From the NCBI GenBank assembly GCA_024235915.1, contig JACKLO010000012.1:124001-188000 (forward strand): DNA of 64,000 bases, given 5' to 3'. The notes beneath the pieces were generated by a model. That model had not been told where the DNA came from, did not search any database, and worked only from the letters and a program-made list of their open reading frames with translations. Made by a program: the position numbers and the translations under genes. This document shows, in pieces, positions 35,105 to 43,510 of this stretch. The stretch's first letter is position 1. Every line of letters starts with the position of its first letter. This DNA comes from Burkholderiaceae bacterium (GTDB lineage: Bacteria; Pseudomonadota; Gammaproteobacteria; Burkholderiales; Burkholderiaceae_C).

Positions 35105-36562
35105 ATGCGCATCCAGCACCTGATCGACGGCCAGTCTGTCGAGAGCAAGGACCACTTCGAGACCGTCAACCCGGCCACCCAGGAAGTCCTGGCGGAAGTG
35201 GCCTCCGGCGGCGAGGCCGAGGTCAATGCCGCCGTGGCCGCCGCCAAGGCCGCGTTCCCGGCCTGGTCGGCCAAGCCCGCGGCCGAACGCGCAAAGCTCG
35301 TCCGCAAGCTCGGCGACCTGATCGCCGCGCACGTGCCCGAGATCGCGCGCACCGAGACCCAGGACACCGGCCAGGTCATCGCGCAGACCGGCAAGCAGCT
35401 GGTGCCGCGCGCGGCCGACAACTTCTACTACTTCGCCGAGATGTGCACCCGCGTCGACGGCCACACCTACCCGACGCCCACGCACCTGAACTACACGCTG
35501 TTCCACCCGGTGGGCGTGTGCGCGCTGATCAGCCCGTGGAACGTGCCCTTCATGACGGCCACGTGGAAGGTCGCACCCTGCCTGGCCTTCGGCAACACCG
35601 CGGTGCTGAAGATGAGCGAGCTCAGCCCGCTGACCGCGGCGCGCCTGGGTGAACTGGCGCTGGAAGCTGGCATCCCCAAGGGCGTGTTGAACATCGTGCA
35701 CGGCTACGGCAAGGAGGCCGGCGAGCCGCTGTGCCGCCACCCGGACGTGCGCGCCATCTCCTTCACCGGCAGCACCGTCACCGGCAATCGCATCGTGCAG
35801 GCCGCCGGGCTGAAGAAGTTCAGCATGGAACTCGGCGGCAAGAGCCCGTTCGTGATCTTCGACGACGCTGATCTTGGCCGTGCGCTGGACGCGGCCGTGT
35901 TCATGATCTTCAGCAACAACGGCGAGCGCTGCACCGCCGGCAGCCGCATCCTGGTGCAGAAGTCGATCTACGCCGACTTCGCGGCGAAGTTCGCCGAGCG
36001 CGCCAAGCGCATCACTGTGGGCGACCCGATGGACGAGAAGACCATCGTCGGCCCGATGATCAGCCAAGGGCATCTGGCCAAGGTGCGCAGCTACATCGAG
36101 CTCGGCCCGAAGGAGGGCGCCACGCTGCTGTGCGGTGGCCTGGACGCGCCCGACCTGCCGGCGCACCTCGCCAAGGGCAACTTCGTCAAGCCCACCGTGT
36201 TCGCCGACGTCGACAACCGCATGCGCATCGCGCAGGAGGAGATCTTCGGTCCGGTGGCCTGCCTGATCCCCTTCGACGACGAGGCCGACGCGGTGGCCAA
36301 GAGCAATGACATCGCCTACGGCCTGTCGAGCTACGTGTGGACCGAGAACCTCGGCCGCGCGCACCGCGTGGCCGCTGGCATCGAGGCCGGCATGTGCTTC
36401 GTCAACAGCCAGAACGTGCGCGACCTGCGCCAGCCCTTCGGCGGCACCAAGGCCAGCGGCACGGGCCGCGAGGGCGGCACCTGGAGCTACGAGGTGTTCC
36501 TGGAGCCGAAGAACGTGGCCGTCTCCCTGGGCGGCCACCACATCCCGCACTGGGGCGTCTGA
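35105..36562 (+). CDS. hpaE: 5-carboxymethyl-2-hydroxymuconate semialdehyde dehydrogenase
   Basis: NAD-dependent aldehyde dehydrogenase of 485 residues that oxidises the ring-cleavage product CHMS. Catalytic Glu242 lies in MELGGKSP and nucleophile Cys276 in NNGERCTAGSRI. NAD-fold residues include SPWNVPF and FTGSTVTG. The C-terminal region (NSQNVRDLRQPFGGTKASGTGREGG) is specific to HpaE. The ribosome site is GACAGAGAG before ATG 35105. Confidence 0.95.
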   Translation: MRIQHLIDGQSVESKDHFETVNPATQEVLAEVASGGEAEVNAAVAAAKAAFPAWSAKPAAERAKLVRKLGDLIAAHVPEIARTETQDTGQVIAQTGKQLVPRAADNFYYFAEMCTRVDGHTYPTPTHLNYTLFHPVGVCALISPWNVPFMTATWKVAPCLAFGNTAVLKMSELSPLTAARLGELALEAGIPKGVLNIVHGYGKEAGEPLCRHPDVRAISFTGSTVTGNRIVQAAGLKKFSMELGGKSPFVIFDDADLGRALDAAVFMIFSNNGERCTAGSRILVQKSIYADFAAKFAERAKRITVGDPMDEKTIVGPMISQGHLAKVRSYIELGPKEGATLLCGGLDAPDLPAHLAKGNFVKPTVFADVDNRMRIAQEEIFGPVACLIPFDDEADAVAKSNDIAYGLSSYVWTENLGRAHRVAAGIEAGMCFVNSQNVRDLRQPFGGTKASGTGREGGTWSYEVFLEPKNVAVSLGGHHIPHWGV

Positions 36563-36577
36563 GACAAGGAGTCGACC

Positions 36578-37504
36578 ATGGGCAAGCTTGCACTCGTCGC
36601 CAAGATCACGCATGTGCCGTCGATGTACCTCAGCGAGCTCGACGGCCCGCGCAAGGGCACGCGTCAGGACGCGATCGACGGCCACGTCGAGATCGGCCGC
36701 CGCTGCCGCGAACTGGGCGTGGACACCATCGTCGTGTTCGACACGCACTGGCTCGTCAACGCCAACTACCACGTCAACTGCGCGCCGTCGTTCGAAGGCA
36801 ACTACACCAGCAACGAGTTGCCGCACTTCATCTCGAACATGCGCTACGGGTTTCCGGGCAACCCGGAACTCGGGGCGCTGCTGGCTCAATCCTGCAACGA
36901 CATGGGTGTGGAGACCCTGGCGCACCCTGCGACCACGCTGGGGCCGGAGTACGGCACCCTGGTGCCCATGCGCTACATGAACCAGGACCAGCACTTCAAG
37001 GTGGTCTCGGTGTCGGCGCTGTGCACGGTGCACTACCTCAACGACAGCGCACGCCTGGGCTGGGCGATGCGCAAGGCAGTGGAGGACCACTACGACGGCA
37101 CGGTGGCCTTCTTCGCCAGCGGCAGCCTGAGCCACCGCTTCGCGCAGAACGGCCTGGCGCCGGAGTACGGCTTCAAGATCTGGAGCCCCTTCCTGGAGCA
37201 GCTTGACCGCCGCGTGATCGAGATGTGGAAGGCCGGCGAGTGGAAGGACTTCTGCGGCATGCTGCCGGAGTACGCCGCCAAGGGCCACGGCGAAGGCTTC
37301 ATGCACGACACGGCCATGATGCTGGGCGCACTGGGCTGGAGCGCCTACGACGGCCAGGCGGAGATCGTGACGCCGTACTTCGGTGCCTCGGGCACTGGGC
37401 AAATCAACGTCGTCTTCCCGGTGACGCCGCAGGACGGGCGCGAGATCCCGGCCGCCGTGGCGTCGCGGGCCGACGGCTACACCTCGGTCGCCACGCGACT
37501 CTGA
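36578..37504 (+). CDS. hpaD: 3,4-dihydroxyphenylacetate 2,3-dioxygenase
   Basis: Extradiol ring-cleaving dioxygenase of the LigB (type III) family, 308 residues. It opens homoprotocatechuate to 5-carboxymethyl-2-hydroxymuconate semialdehyde. Probable iron ligands are His12 (KITHVPSM) and His57 (FDTHWLV), with a downstream Glu. The family motif FASGSLSHRFAQNG is present. It lies 15 bases after hpaE behind an AAGGAG site. Confidence 0.95.
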   Translation: MGKLALVAKITHVPSMYLSELDGPRKGTRQDAIDGHVEIGRRCRELGVDTIVVFDTHWLVNANYHVNCAPSFEGNYTSNELPHFISNMRYGFPGNPELGALLAQSCNDMGVETLAHPATTLGPEYGTLVPMRYMNQDQHFKVVSVSALCTVHYLNDSARLGWAMRKAVEDHYDGTVAFFASGSLSHRFAQNGLAPEYGFKIWSPFLEQLDRRVIEMWKAGEWKDFCGMLPEYAAKGHGEGFMHDTAMMLGALGWSAYDGQAEIVTPYFGASGTGQINVVFPVTPQDGREIPAAVASRADGYTSVATRL

Positions 37505-37515
37505 AGGGCCGCAGC

Positions 37516-37923
37516 ATGCCGCACCTGGTCATCCTCTACACGCCGCAGCTCGATCGCGAGACCGACATGTCGGCGCTGTGCCGCAAGCTGGCCGACACCA
37601 TGCTGGCCGTGCGCGACGAAGCCGGCGCGCAAGTCTTCCCCACGGGCGGCACGCGGGTGCTGGCCTACCCGGCGGCGCACCACGCCACCACCGACGGCAG
37701 CGGCGACCATGCTTTCTGCTACTTCAACCTGCGCATGGGCCGCGGGCGCAGTGCCGACGTGCACCGGCGCTGCGGCGAGATGCTGGTGGAGGCGGCGCGC
37801 ACGCACCTGGCACCGCTGCTGGCCTCGCGGCCGATCGGCCTGACGCTGCAGGTCGACGAAGGGCCGGAGGTCTTCGACGGCAAGTTCGGCAACCTGCATC
37901 CGCTGTTCCAGAAGAAGGATTGA
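37516..37923 (+). CDS. hpaF: 5-carboxymethyl-2-hydroxymuconate isomerase
   Basis: A 135-residue tautomerase-like protein. It follows the CHMI pattern: MPHLVILYTPQL with the N-terminal Pro that acts as catalytic base after Met removal, FCYFNLRMGRGR, and ETDGGKFGN-like VFDGKFGNLHPLF at the end. It converts CHM to 5-oxopent-3-ene-1,2,5-tricarboxylate for HpaG. It lies 11 bases after hpaD and two before hpaH. Confidence 0.92.
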   Translation: MPHLVILYTPQLDRETDMSALCRKLADTMLAVRDEAGAQVFPTGGTRVLAYPAAHHATTDGSGDHAFCYFNLRMGRGRSADVHRRCGEMLVEAARTHLAPLLASRPIGLTLQVDEGPEVFDGKFGNLHPLFQKKD

Positions 37924-37925
37924 AC

Positions 37926-38729
37926 GTGCTCGACGCCCTCACCATCGCCGCCCTGGCGCGTGAACTCCAGGCGGCCCGCAAGGCGCGGCGCCAGGTGCGC
38001 CACTTCTCCCAGCGCCACCCGGGCATGACGATCGAGGACGGCTACGCGATCCAGCGTGAATGGGTGAAGCTGGAGCAGGCCGACGGGCGCACGATCAAGG
38101 GCCGCAAGATCGGCCTGACCTCGCGCGCGATGCAGCTGTCCAGCCAGATCACCGAGCCGGACTACGCGCCGCTGATGGACGACATGTTCTTCGAGCAAGG
38201 CGGCGACATTCCGATTGAACGTTTCATCGCGCCGCGCATCGAGGTCGAACTGGCCTTCATCCTCGGCAAGCCCCTCAAGGGCCCCGGCGTGACGCTGTTC
38301 GACGTGTTGGCCGCCACCGACTACGTGGTGCCGGCCCTGGAGATCATCGACGCCCGCATCGAGCAGTTCGACCGCGAGACCAAGGCGCCGCGCAAGGTCT
38401 TCGACACCATCAGCGACTTCGCCGCCAACGCCGGCATCGTGCTCGGCGGGCGGCCGGTGAAGCCCGATGCCGTGGACCTGCGCTGGGTCGGCGCCATGCT
38501 GTTCAAGAACGGCGTGATCGAGGAGACCGGCCTGGCCGCCGGCGTGCTCAACCATCCGGCCAACGGCGTGGCCTGGCTGGCCAACAAGATCGCGCCGCAC
38601 GACGAGCAGCTCAACGCCGGCGACGTGGTGCTGGCCGGTTCGTTTACGCGGCCGACCACCGCGGTGGCGGGCGACAGCCTGCACGCCGACTACGGGCCGC
38701 TGGGCACGGTGTCGTTCCGGTTCGTCTGA
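37926..38729 (+). CDS. hpaH: 2-oxo-hept-4-ene-1,7-dioate hydratase
   Basis: A 267-residue hydratase of the MhpD/FAH-like superfamily. HpaH features are GRKIGLTSRAMQ, EPDYAPLMDDMFF, metal ligands in RIEVELAFILGKPL, and GSFTRPTTAVAGDSLHADYGPLGTVSFRF. It hydrates OHED to 2,4-dihydroxyhept-2-enedioate, the substrate of the aldolase HpaI. The GTG start at 37926 lies two bases after the hpaF stop. Last gene of the operon here: hpaI and the monooxygenase hpaBC are not in the window. Confidence 0.93.
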   Translation: MLDALTIAALARELQAARKARRQVRHFSQRHPGMTIEDGYAIQREWVKLEQADGRTIKGRKIGLTSRAMQLSSQITEPDYAPLMDDMFFEQGGDIPIERFIAPRIEVELAFILGKPLKGPGVTLFDVLAATDYVVPALEIIDARIEQFDRETKAPRKVFDTISDFAANAGIVLGGRPVKPDAVDLRWVGAMLFKNGVIEETGLAAGVLNHPANGVAWLANKIAPHDEQLNAGDVVLAGSFTRPTTAVAGDSLHADYGPLGTVSFRFV

Positions 38730-38796
38730 GCGGCCACGGGCCAAGTCGATGCGACTGCCGGCCGGAGTGGTCGGTACGGGTGTGCAACTGGGCGGG

Positions 38797-38826
38797 AAAA
38801 AAAAGCCAGGTCGAGAGACCTGGCTT
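38797..38826 (-). terminator. intrinsic terminator after tRNA-Ala
   Basis: Stem AAGCCAGGTC (38803-38812) / GACCTGGCTT (38817-38826), loop GAGA, followed on the minus strand by a run of T (complement of the A tract at 38797-38804). It ends the tRNA transcript and may also stop hpaH read-through. Confidence 0.85.
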
Positions 38827-38835
38827 GGGTGTCCG

Positions 38836-38911
<76 letters not shown>

Positions 38912-38962
38912 ACAGAGCCCGCGAGTGTAGCATGAACGGGCGAAGCAACCATGGGAGCGTCA

Positions 38963-39841
38963 ATGTCCAAAGTTTCCTCATCCAGCACGCCTGACAGCGC
39001 CTGGCTGGACCAGCAGTACGACAACCGGGCCCGCGTGCCGGACTTCGGAAGCTTCTTCGAACGCTGGCGTGCCGCTTCCACCCTGGCGCGCGAGGCCGTT
39101 GGTGCCCGGTTCGATGTGTGCTACGGGGACGGCGACGGTGAAACGCTGGACCTGTTCCCACCCTCGGCGCCTGTCGACGGCCCTGCGCCGGTGCTGGTGT
39201 TCATCCATGGCGGCTATTGGCGGTCGCTGTCGAAATCCGACCACAGCTTCGTGGCGCCGGCGTTCAACGCCGCTGGGGCCATGGTGGTCGTGCCCGACTA
39301 CGCGCTGGCACCGGTGGTCACGGTGGAGCACATCACGCTGCAGATGGCGCGGGCGCTGGCCTGGGTCTGGCGGCACATCGCTGAATTCGGCGGTGACCCG
39401 CGGCGCATTGCCGTGGTCGGGCATTCGGCGGGCGGCCACGCGGCGGCCATGATGCTGAGCTGCCGATGGCCCCAGCTGGCACCTGATCTGCCACCGAACC
39501 TGTGCACGCGGGCGATGGCCATCTCCGGCCTCTTCGACCTCGAGCCGCTGCGGCACACGACCATCCTGCAGCCGGACCTGCAGCTCACACGTGCGTCGGT
39601 GGCCAGGCTCAGCCCGGCGTTCTTTCCGCGGCCGAAAGGCCGGCTGTATGCCGTGGTGGGTGGCGACGAGAGCGACGAGTTCCTGCGCCAGAACAGCCTG
39701 ATCCGCGACGTCTGGGGACCCACCAGCGTGCCCGTCTGCGAGACCTTGCCGCGCACGAACCACTTCAGCGTGTTGCACAACCTGGTGGACCCGGCCGGGC
39801 GGCTGCACGACCTGGCGCTGCGTCTGCTGGACTTGCATTGA
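38963..39841 (+). CDS. alpha/beta hydrolase, arylformamidase-like
   Basis: A 292-residue alpha/beta hydrolase. It has the oxyanion motif VFIHGGYWRSLSKSDHSF, the nucleophile elbow VVGHSAGGHAAAMM, an Asp in GDESDEFLRQN and His in LPRTNHFSVL. HGGYW followed by the DH element is typical of kynurenine formamidase-like esterases. ATG 38963 is chosen because GGGAG lies five bases upstream; an ATG at 38951 is the alternative. No kyn genes are adjacent, so the substrate is open. Confidence 0.8.
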   Translation: MSKVSSSSTPDSAWLDQQYDNRARVPDFGSFFERWRAASTLAREAVGARFDVCYGDGDGETLDLFPPSAPVDGPAPVLVFIHGGYWRSLSKSDHSFVAPAFNAAGAMVVVPDYALAPVVTVEHITLQMARALAWVWRHIAEFGGDPRRIAVVGHSAGGHAAAMMLSCRWPQLAPDLPPNLCTRAMAISGLFDLEPLRHTTILQPDLQLTRASVARLSPAFFPRPKGRLYAVVGGDESDEFLRQNSLIRDVWGPTSVPVCETLPRTNHFSVLHNLVDPAGRLHDLALRLLDLH

Positions 39842-39899
39842 GCTTTCGATTGCGGGTTTGCCCGGGCACTCAATGCGAATGAATGTCATTGATCGAGTT

Positions 39900-39921
39900 G
39901 ATTGCAGGGATTGCTGCAATC
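39900..39921. promoter_or_regulatory. inverted repeat upstream of the rubrerythrin gene
   Basis: GATTGCAG (39900-39907) and CTGCAATC (39914-39921) form a perfect 8-bp inverted repeat with a six-base spacer. A second small palindrome, AATGA-ATG-TCATT, lies just before it (about 39878-39890). They sit 110-155 bases upstream of the rubrerythrin ATG and are candidate operators; the regulator is unknown. Confidence 0.35.
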
Positions 39922-40031
39922 TATCTGGCGCATTGACGCTTTGAATTGGAGGCGGCTGCCGGGCATTGGTATGGTCAGGGCCGGTCGTTGCAGCACCGCA
40001 TCGATTCGATCAATGACTCAAGGAGCATCAC

Positions 40032-40454
40032 ATGCAACTCAAGGGTTCGAAGACCGAGCAGAACCTGAAGGACGCCTTCGCGGGTGAATCCCAGGCCAAC
40101 CGCCGTTACCTGTACTTCGCGAACAAGGCCGACGTGGAAGGCCAGAATGACGTCGCGGCGCTGTTCCGTTCGACCGCTGAAGGCGAAACCGGCCATGCCC
40201 ACGGCCATCTGGAGTTCCTGGAGAACGGCTCCGGCGACCCGGCCACCGGCCTGCCCATCGGCAACAGCCGCCAGAACCTGATGGCGGCAGTGGCCGGCGA
40301 GACCCACGAGTACACCGACATGTACCCGGGCATGGCCAAGACGGCGCGCGACGAAGGTTTCGACGAGATTGCCGACTGGTTCGAGACGCTGGCCAAGGCC
40401 GAGCGCTCGCACGCCAACCGCTACCAGAAGGCGCTGGACGCGCTGGTCGACTGA
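40032..40454 (+). CDS. rubrerythrin, ferritin-like domain only
   Basis: A 140-residue rubrerythrin with a four-helix diiron domain. The ligands occur in LKDAFAGESQANRRYLYFA, STAEGETGHAHGHLEFL, VAGETHEYTDMYPGMA and ETLAKAERSHANRYQKAL, i.e. the ExxH pairs of the family. The C-terminal rubredoxin domain of classical rubrerythrins is missing, so electrons must come from another protein. The next gene encodes an Fe-S protein that could serve this purpose. It probably reduces peroxide. GGAGCATCAC precedes the ATG. Confidence 0.93.
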   Translation: MQLKGSKTEQNLKDAFAGESQANRRYLYFANKADVEGQNDVAALFRSTAEGETGHAHGHLEFLENGSGDPATGLPIGNSRQNLMAAVAGETHEYTDMYPGMAKTARDEGFDEIADWFETLAKAERSHANRYQKALDALVD

Positions 40455-40538
40455 CCACGGTCCGCAATGACGTGCAAGGGGCTTCGTGCCCCTTGTTCGT
40501 TTCCGGTCACCGGCAAGCACACCACAAGGCGAACAAGC

Positions 40539-41879
40539 ATGCGTGAAGGCAACCTCGAAGCCCCGACCCGGCACCCGCTGGACTGGAAGAGCGCCGACTT
40601 CTGGGACGAAGCCTCGCTGATGACGGAGATGGAGCGCGTCTTCGACATCTGCCACGGCTGCCGCCGCTGCGTGAGCCTGTGCCAGAGCTTCCCCAACCTG
40701 TTCGACCTCGTCGACGAGACCGACGACGGCGAGGTGCACGGCGTCAAGAAGCAGGACTACTGGAAGGTCGTCGACCAGTGCTACCTGTGCGACCTGTGCT
40801 ACATGACCAAGTGTCCTTACACGCCGCCGCACGCGTGGAACCTGGACTTCCCGCACCTGATGCTGCGCGCCAAGGCGCAGAAGTTCAGGCGCGGCGAAGT
40901 GAAGGCCGGCGAGAAGTTCCTGGCCAGCACCGACACCCATGGCAGCTTTGCCGGCATCCCCATCGTCGTGCAGGTGGTCAACGCCATCAACAAGACCGGT
41001 TTTGCGCGCAAGCAGATGGACAAGCACCTGGGCGTGCACCCCGACGCCTGGATGCCCGAACTGGCCACGCAGCGTTTCCGCTGGGGCGCGCAGAAGTCGC
41101 CGTCCAACGTGGTCACCAACGGCGAGCGCACGCCGGGCAAGGTGGCCATCTTCTCCACTTGCTACGTCAACTACAACGAGCCTGGCATCGGGCACGATCT
41201 GCTGAAGATCCTGGCGCACAACGCCATCCCCTTCGTCATCGTCGACAAGGAGAGCTGCTGCGGCATGCCCAAGCTCGAACTCGGCGACCTGGATGCGGTG
41301 GCCGAGCACAAGGCGGCCAACATGCCGGTGCTGGCGCGGTACGCGAAGGAGGGCTACGCCATCCTGAGTGCCGTGCCCAGCTGCACGCTGATGTTCAAGC
41401 AGGAACTGCCGCTGATGTTCCCCGACTGCGCCGACACGCAGGCGGTGAAGGCGGCGATGTTCGATCCCTTCGAGTACCTGGTGGCGCGTCACAAGGACGG
41501 CCTGCTGAAGACCGACTTCACCGCCGCGCTGGGCAAGGTCAGCTACCACATCCCCTGCCACGGCCGGGTGCAGAACATCGGCCGCAAGACCGAGGACATG
41601 TTCAAGCTCATCGGCCAGACCGTGCAGGTGCAGCTCAACACCGTGGAGCGCTGTTCCGGCCACGCCGGCACCTACGGTGTGAAGACGCCCACGCACCCGG
41701 TGGCGATGAAGATCGGCAAGCCGGTCTTCCGCGCCATGGCCAAGGACGAGCCGGACGTGATCAGCAGCGATTGCGCGCTGGCCGGTCACCACATTGCCCA
41801 GGGCATGGCGCAGGCTGGCACGCCGGCCAAGGCGCAGGCCCATCCGCTGACCCTCGTGGCCCGGGCCTACGGCCTGTGA
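40539..41879 (+). CDS. heterodisulfide-reductase-like Fe-S protein (two CCG domains)
   Basis: A 446-residue protein of the GlpC/HdrD/LldE type. Two ferredoxin-like [4Fe-4S] motifs lie near the N-terminus: ICHGCRRCVSLCQSFP and QCYLCDLCYMTKCPYTPP. Two cysteine-rich CCG-type domains follow, one with DKESCCGMPKLE and one with ERCSGHAGTYG, where the second cysteine is Ser. Such proteins pass electrons or handle disulfides. The gene lies between the rubrerythrin and DUF3501 genes, 85 and 22 bases away, and is probably the electron donor or partner for the rubrerythrin. ATG 40539 (MREGNLEAPTRHP) is chosen. Confidence 0.85.
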   Translation: MREGNLEAPTRHPLDWKSADFWDEASLMTEMERVFDICHGCRRCVSLCQSFPNLFDLVDETDDGEVHGVKKQDYWKVVDQCYLCDLCYMTKCPYTPPHAWNLDFPHLMLRAKAQKFRRGEVKAGEKFLASTDTHGSFAGIPIVVQVVNAINKTGFARKQMDKHLGVHPDAWMPELATQRFRWGAQKSPSNVVTNGERTPGKVAIFSTCYVNYNEPGIGHDLLKILAHNAIPFVIVDKESCCGMPKLELGDLDAVAEHKAANMPVLARYAKEGYAILSAVPSCTLMFKQELPLMFPDCADTQAVKAAMFDPFEYLVARHKDGLLKTDFTAALGKVSYHIPCHGRVQNIGRKTEDMFKLIGQTVQVQLNTVERCSGHAGTYGVKTPTHPVAMKIGKPVFRAMAKDEPDVISSDCALAGHHIAQGMAQAGTPAKAQAHPLTLVARAYGL

Positions 41880-41901
41880 GCCCCCTCAAGGACAGACTTT
41901 G

Positions 41902-42480
41902 ATGACCATCACCCGCGACAGCCTCCTGACGCTGGAGGCCTATTCGAAGATCCGCAAGACCAGCAAGCCCGAGGCCATCGCGCACCGCAAGCGGCGCAGC
42001 GTCGGCCTGGGCGAGCACATGACGCTGCAGTTCGAGGACGAGCAGACCATCCGACGGCAGATCCAGGAGATGCTGCACATCGAGAAGATCTTCGACGAGG
42101 AGGGCATCCAGTCGGAGATCGAGGCCTACGCGCCGCTGGTGCCCGACGGCAGCAACTGGAAGGCCACGATGCTCATCGAGTACCCCGACCCGCACGAGCG
42201 CAAGCGCGAGCTGGCGCGGCTGATCGGCGTCGAGGACCGCATGTTCGTCGAGGTCGAGGGCCATGGCCGTGTCTACGCCATCGCCGACGAGGACCTGGAC
42301 CGCGAGAACGACGAGAAGACCTCGTCGGTGCACTTCGTGCGCTTCGAGTTCACGGCGCCGATGAAGCAGGCCGTGCTGGCGGGTGCGGCCGTGAAGCTGG
42401 GCTGCGACCACACCCACTATCCGGCGCATGTGCTGATCGCACCGGAAACGCTGGCCAGCCTGGCGGGCGACCTGCGCTGA
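41902..42480 (+). CDS. DUF3501 family protein
   Basis: A 192-residue protein of the DUF3501 family, recognised by ITRDSLLTLEAYSKIRKTSKPEAIAHRKRRSVGLGEHMTLQFEDEQTIRRQIQEMLHIEKIFDEEGIQ and the later RFEFTAPMKQAVLAGAAVKLGCDHTHY. The last segment has a Cys/His cluster (CDHTHY) that could bind metal. Function unknown. The trio rubrerythrin - CCG protein - DUF3501 occurs together in other proteobacteria, to my knowledge, which implies a shared task. ATG 41902 lies 22 bases after the CCG gene. Confidence 0.85.
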   Translation: MTITRDSLLTLEAYSKIRKTSKPEAIAHRKRRSVGLGEHMTLQFEDEQTIRRQIQEMLHIEKIFDEEGIQSEIEAYAPLVPDGSNWKATMLIEYPDPHERKRELARLIGVEDRMFVEVEGHGRVYAIADEDLDRENDEKTSSVHFVRFEFTAPMKQAVLAGAAVKLGCDHTHYPAHVLIAPETLASLAGDLR

Positions 42481-42485
42481 GCGCT

Positions 42486-42522
42486 GTGCCGTCTTCGCGC
42501 CGCCGCGGCGCGAAGACGGCAC
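42486..42522. terminator. long bidirectional hairpin between convergent genes
   Basis: An 18-bp perfect inverted repeat (42486-42503 / 42505-42522) centred on 42504; a real loop leaves about 16 pairs. It fills nearly the whole gap between the DUF3501 and Bug genes and can end transcription from both sides. No T-run follows on either strand. Confidence 0.7.
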
Positions 42523-42529
42523 GCCGGGC

Positions 42530-43510
42530 TCACTCGGCCTGGATGCCGGCCGCGCGGATCACGCGGCCCCACTTCTCGGTTTCGGCCGCCTGGAATGCAG
42601 CCAGCTCCGCCGGGCTGGTGGGGAAGGGCACGCCGGCACTCTTGGCGAAGAAAGCCTGCAGCGGCGCCGTGCCCAAGGCCTTGGCAAAGACGCCGTTGAG
42701 CCGGTCCACCGCGGCGGCAGGCGACCCGGCCACCACGTAGGCGCCAAACCAGTAGCCCATGTCGTAACCCTTGACGCCCGCCTCGTCGATCGTCGGCACC
42801 TCGGGCAGCACCGCCATGCGGCGCGTCGGCGTCACGCCCAGGGCGCGCAGCTTGCCGGCCTGCACCTGCGGCACGCCGGTGGAGGCGTCGGCGAACATCA
42901 GGTTGATCTGTCCACCCAGCAGGTCGGTGATGGCCAGCGGGTTGCTCTTGTACGGCACGTGCAGCAACTGCACGCCCGCCATCTGCTGGAAGAGTTCGCC
43001 GGCCACGCGGCTGGAGCTGCTGCCGCTGCCGAAGCTCAGCGTGCCTGGCGCCTTTCGGGCGGCCGCGAGCAATTCGCCGACGCTGGTGTACGGCGCGTCG
43101 GCCTTCACCACCAGCACCTGGCCGCCCTTGCCCAGGCCGCTGACGGGCGCGAAGTCCTTCACCGGGTGGTACGGCAGCTTCTTGTACAGGTGCGGGTTGG
43201 CCGCCTGCGTGGTGTTGGTGGTGATCAGCACCGAGTAGCCGTCGGCCGGCGCGCGTGCCACCTGCTGTGCGGCCAGCATGCCGCTGGCGCCGGCCTTGTT
43301 CTCCACCACCACCGGCTGCCCGGTCTGCTCGGTCAGCGACTGCCCCAAGGCGCGCGCCAGCTGGTCGGTGGCGCTGCCGGCGGCAAAGGGCACGACGAAG
43401 GTCACCGGGCGGTTCGGGAAGTCGGTCTGGGCCTGGGCGATGCCGCTGGCGGCCAGGGCGGTGAGCGCGGCGGCGCACAGCAGCGCGCGGCGGGAGGGGG
43501 TTCTGTTCAT
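42530..43510 (-). CDS. Bug-family tripartite tricarboxylate transporter binding protein
   Basis: A 326-residue periplasmic solute-binding protein with signal peptide 1-27 (MNRTPSRRALLCAAALTALAASGIAQA). The Bug motifs FPNRPVTFVVPFAAGSATDQLARALGQSL, VVENKAGASGMLAAQQVA and GGQINLMFADASTGVPQVQAGKLRALGVT are clear. Members bind carboxylic acids; the TctAB membrane subunits are not nearby, which is common for Bug proteins. Its start overlaps the preceding AtuA-associated gene by four bases. The coupling suggests a carboxylate that the Atu pair acts on. Confidence 0.92.
   Translation of the reverse strand: MNRTPSRRALLCAAALTALAASGIAQAQTDFPNRPVTFVVPFAAGSATDQLARALGQSLTEQTGQPVVVENKAGASGMLAAQQVARAPADGYSVLITTNTTQAANPHLYKKLPYHPVKDFAPVSGLGKGGQVLVVKADAPYTSVGELLAAARKAPGTLSFGSGSSSSRVAGELFQQMAGVQLLHVPYKSNPLAITDLLGGQINLMFADASTGVPQVQAGKLRALGVTPTRRMAVLPEVPTIDEAGVKGYDMGYWFGAYVVAGSPAAAVDRLNGVFAKALGTAPLQAFFAKSAGVPFPTSPAELAAFQAAETEKWGRVIRAAGIQAE

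Noticed and set aside
35084..37402. 772-residue minus-strand frame opposite hpaE-hpaD
   Set aside because: Antisense shadow; hpaE and hpaD have all catalytic residues on the plus strand.
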